From: JASJHI01 sp965371355
GTDB taxonomy: Bacteria > Actinomycetota > Acidimicrobiia > Acidimicrobiales > Ilumatobacteraceae
Direction: 5' to 3'
Assembly (NCBI GenBank): GCA_965371355.1
Contig: CBDUYD010000008.1
Coordinates: 1 to 34,306, forward strand
DNA length: 34,306 nucleotides
Each line of letters starts with the position of its first letter. The stretch's first letter is position 1. A program made the translations under genes and the position numbers. Positions 1 to 8,835 of this stretch are shown piece after piece. The notes below the pieces were generated by a model. That model was not told where the DNA came from. It worked only from the letters and a program-made list of their open reading frames with translations, and did no database searches.

Positions 1-317
1 GGATCGGCGACGACGACGCCGACGACGACCGCGAGAACGTCGGAGGGGTTGGCCGGGATTCCGCCCTTGCCGAGGACCGGGATCGAGTACGTGGACCCAC
101 CGGGAGACGTCGGCTTCTTGCCATTGGGTGCGACGTCGAGCTTGGCCACTCGGCTGTCGTGGATGCGCGTCGGGGTGAGCGGGTGGAACTCGCCTCCCGC
201 TCCGAGTTCGTTGGCGGCACTGACCGTCGGTACCCCGGGCCCGCTGACGGCCACGACACCGGCGCTGACCGCGACGAGGGCAACGATCGCGGCGGCACGA
301 CTCATCCAGTTCTTCAT
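1..317 (-). CDS. Secreted protein, N-terminal part (3' end outside window)
   Basis: The open frame reads leftward off the window, so only the first 105 residues are visible. It begins MKNWMSRAAAIVALVAVSAG, a signal peptide with a basic N-terminus, a hydrophobic core over about residues 7-26 and an Ala-rich end near residue 35. The mature part contains PLTPTRIHDSR (about residues 46-56), a motif I associate with large secreted or surface proteins of Acidimicrobiia. The function is unknown. The ATG at 317 is preceded, 8 nt upstream, by a TACGAT hexamer and has no Shine-Dalgarno sequence, so a leaderless transcript is likely. An in-frame ATG at 305 is an alternative start. It is separated from the Trm112-like gene by about 70 nt containing a hairpin. 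Confidence 0.7.
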   Translation of the reverse strand, partial: MKNWMSRAAAIVALVAVSAGVVAVSGPGVPTVSAANELGAGGEFHPLTPTRIHDSRVAKLDVAPNGKKPTSPGGSTYSIPVLGKGGIPANPSDVLAVVVGVVVAD

Positions 318-325
318 CGGGCTAG

Positions 326-331
326 ATCGTA
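326..331 (-). promoter_or_regulatory. Candidate -10 hexamer (TACGAT) of the secreted-protein gene
   Basis: TACGAT on the minus strand lies 8 nt before the ATG at 317, the spacing expected for a leaderless transcript. No consensus -35 hexamer is visible upstream. Confidence 0.45.
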
Positions 332-355
332 ACCTGTTCGTCATACCGATGGACG

Positions 356-377
356 GCGGAGCGCGAAACGGCTCCGC
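356..377 (-). terminator. Candidate hairpin terminator after the Trm112-like gene
   Basis: Perfect 7-bp arms GCGGAGC/GCTCCGC (356-362 and 371-377) enclose an 8-nt loop just beyond the stop codon of the Trm112-like gene. There is no T-run, so it would be an I-shaped, GC-only terminator of the kind common in high-GC actinobacteria. Confidence 0.4.
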
Positions 378-395
378 GATCAGGCGCGATCAGGC
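376..395. repeat. Perfect 10-bp tandem duplication
   Basis: GCGATCAGGC occurs twice back to back (376-385 and 386-395). The duplication spans the stop codon of the Trm112-like gene (390-392) and overlaps the right arm of the hairpin. Confidence 0.6.
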
Positions 396-638
396 ACCGT
401 CCCCGTCGTCGAACGTCGGTGTGATACCGGCGGCATCGATCACCGCCATCAGGCGCTCGTGCTCGGATTCGTCGACCGTGCTCGCCTCGTCGATCAGCAT
501 GACCGGGATGTCGTCGCGGATCTCGTAGCTGCGGCGAAGGCGGGGGTTGTAGAGCAGGCCCTCGGCCTCGACGTAGTAGAGCGGGCCTTTGTCGTCGGGG
601 CAAGCGAGGATGTCGAGCAGTTCGGGTGCGAGTGCCAT
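390..638 (-). CDS. Trm112-like / UPF0434 small protein
   Basis: This 82-residue protein starts MALAPELLDILACPDDKGPL and continues to a YEIRDDIPVML segment (about residues 38-47), matching the UPF0434/Trm112-like fold. Family members are small zinc-binding partner proteins, and in actinobacteria they often sit beside phosphomannomutase, as here (37 nt downstream of manB). The ATG at 638 was chosen because ACAGGAGAAGCC precedes it, one of the few clear Shine-Dalgarno sequences in the window. The longer upstream frame only shadows the end of manB. Only one Cys (residue 13) of the usual CPxC...C motif remains; the second is Asp, so zinc binding is doubtful. The role is unproven. Confidence 0.82.
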   Translation of the reverse strand: MALAPELLDILACPDDKGPLYYVEAEGLLYNPRLRRSYEIRDDIPVMLIDEASTVDESEHERLMAVIDAAGITPTFDDGDGA

Positions 639-675
639 GGCTTCTCCTGTGGTTCGTGTTGGGTTGCGGTTGGAT

Positions 676-2040
676 TCAACTCGTGATGAGCCCGAGCAGT
701 TCGGCGACGTGATCGTCGCACGCATTGCGGTCGGCCGCCTCGAGGTTGAGGCGCAGCAACGGCTCGGTGTTTGAGGGTCGCAGGTTGAACCACCACGAGC
801 CACTGTCGACGGTGAGACCGTCGAGGCGGTCCTGCTCGCGGCCGGCGAACGCTGCGCTCACGCGCTCGAGGATCGCGGCCGCATCGTCGACCTGGGTGTT
901 GATCTCGCCGCTCGACGAATAGCGCTGGAACGGTTTGCCGACGACCGACAGCGGCTGGGCTGACCGGCCGACCTCGGCCATCACCATCAGCGAGGCGATC
1001 AGACCGCTGTCGGCGTTGAAGTTGCGGGCGAAGTAGTAGTGCGCTGAGTGCTCACCGCCGAACACCGCGTGCTGCTCGGCCATCACCTGCTTGATGAACG
1101 AGTGACCGACCTTCGTGCGGAAGGGGACGCCGCCGTGCTCGACGATCACCTCGGGCACGGCGCGAGAGCAGATGAGGTTGTAGAGGATCGTGGCCCCCGG
1201 GTTCGAGCGCAGCATCGCCGCGGCGAGAAGCGCCGTGGTCGTCGAGCCGCTGAGGCCGTTCCCCTCCTCGTCGACGACGAACACCCGATCGGCGTCGCCG
1301 TCGAACGCGAGACCGATGTCGAAGCCGCCGACGACGACCCGAGCGCGCAGATCGCGCTGGTTCGAGGGCTGCAGGGGGTCGGCGGGATGGTTCGGGAACG
1401 TGCCGTCGAGCTCGGGGTACATCACCTCGAGTTCGACGCGGTCGAGTCGACCGAACACGGCCGGTACGACCAGCCCGCCCATGCCGTTGGCCACGTCGGC
1501 GACGACCTTGATGTCGCCGATGTCCGCCGGATCGATGAAGGTGAGCACGTGATCGGCGAAATCGCTGAGCATGTCGCGCTCGCTGCGCCGACCGGCCGTC
1601 GCCGCCGGCCGTGGCCCTCGGCCCTCGAGCACCTCGCTCGCCACCGACTTGATCGCGGCCAGTCCGGTGTCGATGCCTACGGGCCGCGCTCCGGCAAGAC
1701 AGAGCTTGATGCCGTTGTGTCCGGCCGGATTGTGTGACGCGGTGAACATCGCGCCGGCAACGTCGAGGACCCCGGACGCGAAGTACATGAGATCGGTCGA
1801 TCCGAGTCCGACATCGATCACGTCGACACCCTGTTCGAGGAGTCCGCGGGTGAACGCCTCGACGAGGGCGGGGCCGGAGGGGCGCATGTCGCGCGCGATG
1901 ACGACGGTGTCGGAGCCGGGCTGTGCCGACACGAACTTGGCGAATCCGACTCCGAGAGCGTGCGCGCCGTCAGCATCGAACTGATTCGGCACGGTCCCGC
2001 GGATGTCGTACGCCTTGACGATCTGATCCAGGTCTGACAT
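676..2040 (-). CDS. manB: Phosphomannomutase / phosphoglucomutase
   Basis: This 454-residue alpha-D-phosphohexomutase interconverts mannose-6-phosphate and mannose-1-phosphate (possibly also the glucose phosphates), feeding GDP-mannose synthesis in the cytoplasm. All four signature loops are visible: TASHNP (100-105, phosphoserine Ser102), the metal-binding DGDADR (247-252), the sugar-binding GGEHSAHYYF (328-337) and the phosphate-binding RPSNTEP (421-427). The length is normal for the family. I chose the ATG at 2040 because MSDLDQIVKAYDIRG aligns with family N-termini and a TAGCGT hexamer lies 10 nt upstream; an ATG at 2079 in frame is the alternative. It follows the large membrane protein by 13 nt and precedes the Trm112-like gene, an arrangement seen in other actinobacteria. 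Confidence 0.93.
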   Translation of the reverse strand: MSDLDQIVKAYDIRGTVPNQFDADGAHALGVGFAKFVSAQPGSDTVVIARDMRPSGPALVEAFTRGLLEQGVDVIDVGLGSTDLMYFASGVLDVAGAMFTASHNPAGHNGIKLCLAGARPVGIDTGLAAIKSVASEVLEGRGPRPAATAGRRSERDMLSDFADHVLTFIDPADIGDIKVVADVANGMGGLVVPAVFGRLDRVELEVMYPELDGTFPNHPADPLQPSNQRDLRARVVVGGFDIGLAFDGDADRVFVVDEEGNGLSGSTTTALLAAAMLRSNPGATILYNLICSRAVPEVIVEHGGVPFRTKVGHSFIKQVMAEQHAVFGGEHSAHYYFARNFNADSGLIASLMVMAEVGRSAQPLSVVGKPFQRYSSSGEINTQVDDAAAILERVSAAFAGREQDRLDGLTVDSGSWWFNLRPSNTEPLLRLNLEAADRNACDDHVAELLGLITS

Positions 2041-2050
2041 TTCTGCGAGA

Positions 2051-2056
2051 ACGCTA
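2051..2056 (-). promoter_or_regulatory. Candidate internal -10 hexamer (TAGCGT) for manB
   Basis: TAGCGT lies 10 nt before the manB ATG on the minus strand. Its first three bases are also the TAG stop codon of the upstream gene, so the match could be partly forced by coding. Confidence 0.3.
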
Positions 2057-4846
2057 TCGGGCGTCGGGCCGGCCGTCATCGGAGGGTTCCGCCGACGGTG
2101 ACGACCGAGACGACTGCGAAGCCTCGGCGTCGTCGAGAGTCGCCCACATGATGAGTGCGTCGGCGGACGTGTCGGGCGAGTCGTCGAGGGATGACTCGGG
2201 AGAAGACTCGAGGGACGGCTCTTCGGGTGGCTCGCCCGCGCCGACCCTGGCAAAGCTCGGCCGCTCGTTCGGATACTCGAGGTCGCCCTGCCGACGCATG
2301 AACACACACAGCCCGATCCCGAGAGCGGTCAAGGCGTAGAAGAACCAGTCGAGCGCGGTGCGCGCCTGATACGTGAGCGTCACCTCGTTGCTCGTCGGCA
2401 CGACGATCATCTGGTTGACACCCGCCCGGTACGGGCCGTCTGCTCCGTCGACGGTCCAGTTCGGGAAGTAGCTCACGCGGATGAGCACCGGCACGCCCAC
2501 CTCGTCGACCTCGAACGAAATCGACTGCTGACCGATATCGACGTTGGTCGCCTCGACCGGCGGAAGCTCGACCACGTCGATCGTCGCGGTCGGTGTGACC
2601 CAGTCGACGTTGCGGCTCCGGTCTCCCGGTTCGCCCACCCGCTCTGCGAGATCGATCTCGACCGGGACGCGCTGCCACTCGTCGGGGCCGTCGTCGGCAG
2701 GGATCGCCGGCCAGTCTTCGCGCCGCTGGAACCAGCTCGTACCGAGTTCGAGATTTCGCTCGCGCTGGTCGCCATCGCGCTTGGGCACGACGATCGGTCG
2801 GGTCTCGAGCGGCTCGACGATGCTCGTGCCGATGACCTCGTAGATGTCCCACGGCCCGGACGTCGTGATGTAGTCGAGACCTTCCTGCGTCGCCGCCTCG
2901 GCCTTTGCCGGGTCGGTGCGCAACATGACGTAACGCACACCGAGGTCGAGCATGTGCTCGACGCCGATATCGGCGTCGTTGTTCGTGTACCGGAGCTGCC
3001 GCACCGGATTCGATGAGCTCTCCGACATGGCCGCGGTCGTGAGGAAGTGGTACGGGGTCGTCCCCGACGCCTCGAAGAACAGCCCCTCCATCGATGCGAT
3101 GCACCCGTCGGTCCAGTGCGGCAGCAGCATCAGCGCCATCGTGGTTCCGTACTGGCCGTTGTCGCCGTTGTTCTCCCACAGGGCGCGTCCGCATCCACGG
3201 TCGTCACCGATCTCGGTCATCGTCGAGACGAGCGAGTGGTACTCGGGGTAGGCGGACCGGCCTTCGTAGCCCTGCATGTTGTATCGGGTCCAACCGTCGG
3301 CCACCGCACGCCCCGCGTCCGGCGTCTTACGGAGCGGCCCCCACGCATACACCGAGGTGTCGCCATCGGTGACACGCCCGTCGAGCGGGAGCGTCTCGTA
3401 CATCCAGCCGAACACGATGAGGATCGAGACGGCGATCGCACCGAATGCCGCGGCGCCCTCGTACACGTTGAGATCCGAGCGCGCGAGCCGACCCCTGGCC
3501 GCGTTCACCGTCCAGGCGATCACCTCGTAGATGCCGATCACCATCAGCAGGTACCTGGTCAGGTACACGAACGGCAGCAGCCGCGGATTCCACAGCAGGC
3601 CGATGCCCGGGATGCTGTCGCGGGTGACGTAGACGAGTCCGACGAACATGAGACAGGTGATGCCGACGGCGATCCCGGTCAGTTGTCGCCTGATCACCAT
3701 CGCCCCGAACCCGACGACCGCGAACGTGGTCACCAGGAAGTCGAGCGGCGCCGTGAGCGGGAAGAACATGTCGTAGAACGAGTCGTTGGCACCCTCGGGA
3801 CGGAACCCGTACTTCATGTCGGTCATGAACTCGTGGCCGAACAGGAACGGCCCGACCCACCACGCCGACAGCAGCAGCGTCGCGACGCCGACCGTCACCG
3901 CGTAGACGAGCCGGTGCCGGTCGATCCACACGAGGCACAAGACGATGGCGGCGACGGCGACGAAGATCAGCACGATGCCGTGCGACACGGCGGCGAGCGA
4001 CAGCACGACGGCGGTCCAGACCCGGTACTTGCCCGTGCGCAGACCGTTGGCGAGCAGACCGAGACCCAGCACCGCGAGCGTCAGGGCGATCGAGAACGAG
4101 TACTCCCCTGCCATCGTCGACTTGAGGTTCCCGCCGTAGATCTGGTAGCTCTCGTCGAGCAGGAAGACGAGTCCGGCGAACGCGAACAGTTCGGGGATCG
4201 GATGGCGGAAGTTGGCGAGCCGTCCGAACGCCCAGCAGGCGAGCGGGAACGTGACCACGCCCACGATCGCAATGATCTTGAACGCGATGCCGTAGGGCAG
4301 CACCACGTCGAGCGCGACGATCGCGAGCGCGGGCACGACCATGTAGAAGCGGTACAGGGGGAGACCCGCGTACCAGTCCATGCTCCATCCCGACAGTTGG
4401 AAGTTCGGCAGGAAGTTGTCGCGCAGGAATGCGGGCGCCCAGACATGGGCTCCCATGTCGCCGCCGGTCGGCGTCGTGTCGGTGAAGACGAGGTTGTCGG
4501 CGCCGATCGGGTTGAGATGGACGATCCACATCAGGATCGCCGTGGTGACGACGAGCGCCGACGAGGTCACGAGCGCGCGGACGACGCGATCGTTCGGCCA
4601 TGGCTCGTTCCACCAGTTCAGCGGTCGCCGCAGAACCCGCGCCGCGCCGCGCTCGACCAACCTCGACGCCGCGCCGGGAGTGGCCGACGAGTCGCCGGCT
4701 GATTGAACGTCGGCTGGTGCGTGCTCGGGCTGCTGCTCGGGAACGCCGACGTGATCGTCAACCGCGTGATCGTCAACCGCGCGATCGGGTTGATCGGTGC
4801 GATCGTGTTCTCGATCGATGGGGGGATCGGTGATGTCGCTCGTCAT
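2054..4846 (-). CDS. Large polytopic membrane protein, GT-C / YfhO-like
   Basis: This 930-residue protein has an acidic Asp/Pro/Gln-rich cytosolic N-terminus of about 85 residues. About a dozen membrane segments follow, then a roughly 300-residue extracytoplasmic region and one last membrane segment (ALDWFFYALTALGIGLCVF). It ends in a Ser/Asp/Glu-rich tail. After the first membrane segment comes TPTGGDMGAHVW, an acidic first loop like those of GT-C lipid-sugar glycosyltransferases. The C-terminal part (RVSYFPNWTVDG) resembles YfhO-type proteins and the so-called 6-pyruvoyl-tetrahydropterin-synthase-related membrane proteins. A role in envelope glycan synthesis is inferred from topology and from manB downstream. 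The start is uncertain: ATG 4846 is used here, but GTG 4879, preceded by GGAG, is equally plausible. Confidence 0.75.
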   Translation of the reverse strand: MTSDITDPPIDREHDRTDQPDRAVDDHAVDDHVGVPEQQPEHAPADVQSAGDSSATPGAASRLVERGAARVLRRPLNWWNEPWPNDRVVRALVTSSALVVTTAILMWIVHLNPIGADNLVFTDTTPTGGDMGAHVWAPAFLRDNFLPNFQLSGWSMDWYAGLPLYRFYMVVPALAIVALDVVLPYGIAFKIIAIVGVVTFPLACWAFGRLANFRHPIPELFAFAGLVFLLDESYQIYGGNLKSTMAGEYSFSIALTLAVLGLGLLANGLRTGKYRVWTAVVLSLAAVSHGIVLIFVAVAAIVLCLVWIDRHRLVYAVTVGVATLLLSAWWVGPFLFGHEFMTDMKYGFRPEGANDSFYDMFFPLTAPLDFLVTTFAVVGFGAMVIRRQLTGIAVGITCLMFVGLVYVTRDSIPGIGLLWNPRLLPFVYLTRYLLMVIGIYEVIAWTVNAARGRLARSDLNVYEGAAAFGAIAVSILIVFGWMYETLPLDGRVTDGDTSVYAWGPLRKTPDAGRAVADGWTRYNMQGYEGRSAYPEYHSLVSTMTEIGDDRGCGRALWENNGDNGQYGTTMALMLLPHWTDGCIASMEGLFFEASGTTPYHFLTTAAMSESSSNPVRQLRYTNNDADIGVEHMLDLGVRYVMLRTDPAKAEAATQEGLDYITTSGPWDIYEVIGTSIVEPLETRPIVVPKRDGDQRERNLELGTSWFQRREDWPAIPADDGPDEWQRVPVEIDLAERVGEPGDRSRNVDWVTPTATIDVVELPPVEATNVDIGQQSISFEVDEVGVPVLIRVSYFPNWTVDGADGPYRAGVNQMIVVPTSNEVTLTYQARTALDWFFYALTALGIGLCVFMRRQGDLEYPNERPSFARVGAGEPPEEPSLESSPESSLDDSPDTSADALIMWATLDDAEASQSSRSSPSAEPSDDGRPDAR

Positions 4847-4943
4847 CTGGTCGTGCCCTGTGAGGTCGCCGGTCGCCACGGGGCCGTCTCCATCATGGCA
4901 AATCGCGACGGGGCAGCAACCGCGCGAACCGCTCCGGTCGGGG

Positions 4944-5699
4944 TCACGACCATGCCAGCACCAGCCCGGTCGCGTTGAACGCCATGTGCGTGACGATCGC
5001 CATGCCGAGCCGTCCGGTGAGCAGCGCGCACGCCCCGACGACGAGTCCGAACGCGAAGAGGCCGGGGAACTCGACCGGCCTGAAGTGCACCAGTGCGAAC
5101 AGGGCGGCGACACCCACGAGTACGACCGACTCGTCGAACCTCGCCGCGAGCGATCGCTGGAGGAGGCCTCGGTAGAACAACTCCTCGACGATCGGGGCGC
5201 CCACCACGATCAGCAGCACGAGCACGAGCGCTGATCCACCCCCGGCCCGATCGACGAGATCCTTGGCATTCTCCTGCAGGCGATCATCGGTGAACGTATC
5301 GGGCCAGATCCCCTCGAGTGGGAGGTACACCAACTCGATCAGCACGAGCTGCGAGAGCACGCCGATCCCGATGCCGATCGCGTCGATCGGGGCGAAGGCG
5401 ATGCCGTAGTCGACGATCGGGTCGCCGGACCCTCCCCGCTGCGAGGCCACCCACATCCCCGCCAGGTACGCGGTCCAGGCGGCGATCAACGCTGCCGCGA
5501 TCACGCCGAGCGAGGTGTCCGAGATCGACGACCCGCCGCCGAAGACTCCGACGACGAGCGACGAGACGATCTGCGCGACCACCCATGCGATCACGAACGT
5601 GACGACCGCGGTGTTGACGTCGATCGGGGCCGGAGTGACCGACGGTCGGAACGCGCTCCGGACCGGATGCGGGGCGCGCCGGTGCGCGGGGTCGACCAC
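4944..5699 (-). CDS. CPBP family intramembrane protease (CAAX/Abi type)
   Basis: This integral membrane protein carries the three conserved blocks of the CPBP (CAAX prenyl protease 2/Abi) glutamic-type intramembrane protease family: EELFYRG (EExxxR), FALVHF (FxxxH) and a C-terminal HMAFN (HxxxN). The substrate is unknown. GTG 5699 is the first conventional in-frame start after the DUF3499 gene and gives 251 residues with the first membrane segment beginning near DVNTAVVTFVIAW. The frame is open further upstream, where a CTG at 5780 overlaps the DUF3499 stop as CTGA and would give the natural-looking N-terminus STSTDHPSDRRR. The family is secure; the start is not. The next gene begins about 97 nt downstream. 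Confidence 0.85.
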   Translation of the reverse strand: MVDPAHRRAPHPVRSAFRPSVTPAPIDVNTAVVTFVIAWVVAQIVSSLVVGVFGGGSSISDTSLGVIAAALIAAWTAYLAGMWVASQRGGSGDPIVDYGIAFAPIDAIGIGIGVLSQLVLIELVYLPLEGIWPDTFTDDRLQENAKDLVDRAGGGSALVLVLLIVVGAPIVEELFYRGLLQRSLAARFDESVVLVGVAALFALVHFRPVEFPGLFAFGLVVGACALLTGRLGMAIVTHMAFNATGLVLAWS

Positions 5700-5776
5700 G
5701 AGGGGCGAGACTACCGGCGAGGAGCTGCGGCTCGGCCGCGACCTCCGACGATCGGAGGGGTGATCCGTGCTGGTGC

Positions 5777-6094
5777 TCAGACCGCCCGAATCGCGCCGTG
5801 GCGGCCCTGTCGGCGGTCGTCGACATGCCACCCGCGGGGAACCGACAGACGTGCCGCGTGGCGCGCGCACATGTCGTACTCGTGCGGGTCACGGTCGGGT
5901 GTCAGGTTGTCGAGCCAGACCTGTGAATGGCCGTAGTGGTACGTCAGGGTGACCGATGCACCGTCGGAGCAGCCCGATCGCGAACATTGCCGGTCGGCCA
6001 GCGGTGGGCGCGCCATCCCTGTCGAGGCGTCGGGCGCCGGCCATGCCCGGATCGGGTCGATGGTCTCCGCGTGTGCGACAGCGCCGTATGCCAT
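5777..6094 (-). CDS. DUF3499 family protein, putative zinc-binding
   Basis: The core CSRSGCSDGASVTLTYHYG, followed by DPHEYDMCARHAARL and PRGWHV, matches DUF3499, an actinobacterial family of unknown function usually found near manB and whiB-type genes. Counting from the internal Met, Cys11, Cys16, Cys50 and His53 form a C-x4-C...C-x2-H set that could bind one metal ion. Two starts are possible. ATG 6094 (105 residues) has a TACGTT hexamer 6 nt upstream and suits a leaderless transcript. ATG 6016 (79 residues) agrees better with family N-termini, which begin just before the first Cys. It is divergent from ftsH and heads the run of genes down to manB. Confidence 0.82.
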   Translation of the reverse strand: MAYGAVAHAETIDPIRAWPAPDASTGMARPPLADRQCSRSGCSDGASVTLTYHYGHSQVWLDNLTPDRDPHEYDMCARHAARLSVPRGWHVDDRRQGRHGAIRAV

Positions 6095-6100
6095 GTCGAG

Positions 6101-6106
6101 AACGTA
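6101..6106 (-). promoter_or_regulatory. Candidate -10 hexamer (TACGTT) of the DUF3499 gene
   Basis: TACGTT on the minus strand is 6 nt before ATG 6094, in the divergent region shared with ftsH. No consensus -35 is apparent. If the true start is ATG 6016, this element would give an untranslated leader of about 80 nt. Confidence 0.35.
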
Positions 6107-6179
6107 AGCGAACAGGCGCGCGCCCGGGTGGATACCACACGGCGTCCCGATCCGCGGTCTGCCGGACCACGATACGCCG

Positions 6180-6185
6180 TAGGCT
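6180..6185 (+). promoter_or_regulatory. Candidate -10 hexamer (TAGGCT) of ftsH
   Basis: TAGGCT ends 6 nt before the ftsH ATG, and no Shine-Dalgarno sequence is present. The same hexamer precedes the flippase gene at 16349-16354. Confidence 0.5.
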
Positions 6186-6191
6186 GGATAC

Positions 6192-8162
<1,971 letters not shown>

Positions 8163-8214
8163 CCCGCGGCCTCGGTCCAGCCCGATTCCGACCATCCGAA
8201 GCCTTCGATCCCCA

Positions 8215-8243
8215 TTGACATAATTCTTTTGCAAAACTATTAT
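8215..8243 (+). promoter_or_regulatory. Consensus sigma70-type promoter of the ArsR-MFS operon
   Basis: TTGACA (8215-8220), a 17-nt spacer and TATTAT (8238-8243) form a near-perfect housekeeping promoter, the only one in the window with a recognisable -35. The GTG start follows 7 nt after the -10, so the transcript should be leaderless. The 36 bases 8215-8250 are about 25% G+C in a GC-rich background. Confidence 0.85.
8220..8243. promoter_or_regulatory. Operator-like dyad overlapping the promoter
   Basis: A 24-bp dyad is centred on the perfect palindrome TTTTGCAAAA (8227-8236) with outer arms ATAAT and ATTAT; 10 of 12 base pairs are complementary. It fills the -35/-10 spacer and covers the -10, where an ArsR-family repressor would block RNA polymerase. 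A second, overlapping inverted repeat is TTGCA (8229-8233) with TGCAA (8243-8247). Binding by the adjacent regulator is inferred. Confidence 0.7.
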
Positions 8244-8250
8244 GCAATAG

Positions 8251-8835
8251 GTGGACCTGCCGACCTACGTTCATCTCGACTCCGCTCAGATGACCACCCT
8301 CGCCCACCCGCTCCGTGTTCGCCTGCTCCACGCGCTGCGCGTCGACGGTCCATCCACGGCGACCCGTCTCGCCGAACGTCTGTCGAGCAACTCCGGCAAG
8401 ACGAGCTACCACCTCCGCAGGCTCGCCGATGTCGGGCTCGTGTCCGAGGATCCGGCCCTCGGTGACGACAGGGACCGATGGTGGCGGGCCGCGCACGACA
8501 TCACCACATGGCAGCCGGACGAATTCGACGACGACGGCGATGCCGCGGTCGCGGCTCGTTGGCTGATGGGCCACGTGGCGCGCGGCTATGCGATCCAGGT
8601 CGAGAACTGGCTCGCCACCCGGGACGACTGGCCGGAGGCCTGGGCTCGTTCGGCCGACATGTCCGATCTCAGGATCACGCTGTCCGCGGCGCGTCTGCGC
8701 GAGCTGAACGACGAGCTCGTCGCCGTGGCGAACCGGTACATGCTCGCCGAGTCCGGCGCGAGCGGCGACCCCACCGACGCACAGCCGTGCACGGTGATCA
8801 TCCAGGCGTTCCCGAATCCCGACCCGGTGATATGA
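8251..8835 (+). CDS. ArsR-family winged-helix transcriptional regulator
   Basis: This 194-residue protein has an N-terminal winged helix-turn-helix (about residues 10-80). It includes LAHPLRVRLLHAL, RLAERLSSNSGKTSYHLRRLADVGLV and the wing region DRWWRAAHDITTW, the pattern of ArsR/helix_turn_helix_5 regulators. No metal-binding ELCVCDL-type motif is seen, and the C-terminal half (residues 85-194) has no feature I recognise, so the ligand is unknown and may be organic. GTG 8251 was chosen because the promoter -10 ends 7 nt before it. The stop overlaps the MFS gene as ATGA, so the two are co-translated. It probably represses its own operon through the dyad at 8220-8243. Confidence 0.88.
   Translation: MDLPTYVHLDSAQMTTLAHPLRVRLLHALRVDGPSTATRLAERLSSNSGKTSYHLRRLADVGLVSEDPALGDDRDRWWRAAHDITTWQPDEFDDDGDAAVAARWLMGHVARGYAIQVENWLATRDDWPEAWARSADMSDLRITLSAARLRELNDELVAVANRYMLAESGASGDPTDAQPCTVIIQAFPNPDPVI

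Noticed and set aside
1048..1737. Plus-strand frame opposite phosphomannomutase
   Set aside because: Shadow of a clear, motif-complete gene on the minus strand.
3047..4702. A 551-codon plus-strand frame opposite the large membrane protein
   Set aside because: The translation is Arg/Asp/Glu/His-rich and low in hydrophobic residues, as expected from the antisense of membrane-protein codons; no domain is visible.
8163..8250. Riboswitch or small RNA in the AT-rich island
   Set aside because: The only structure is the promoter and its DNA dyad; with a leaderless start there is no untranslated leader to hold a riboswitch.
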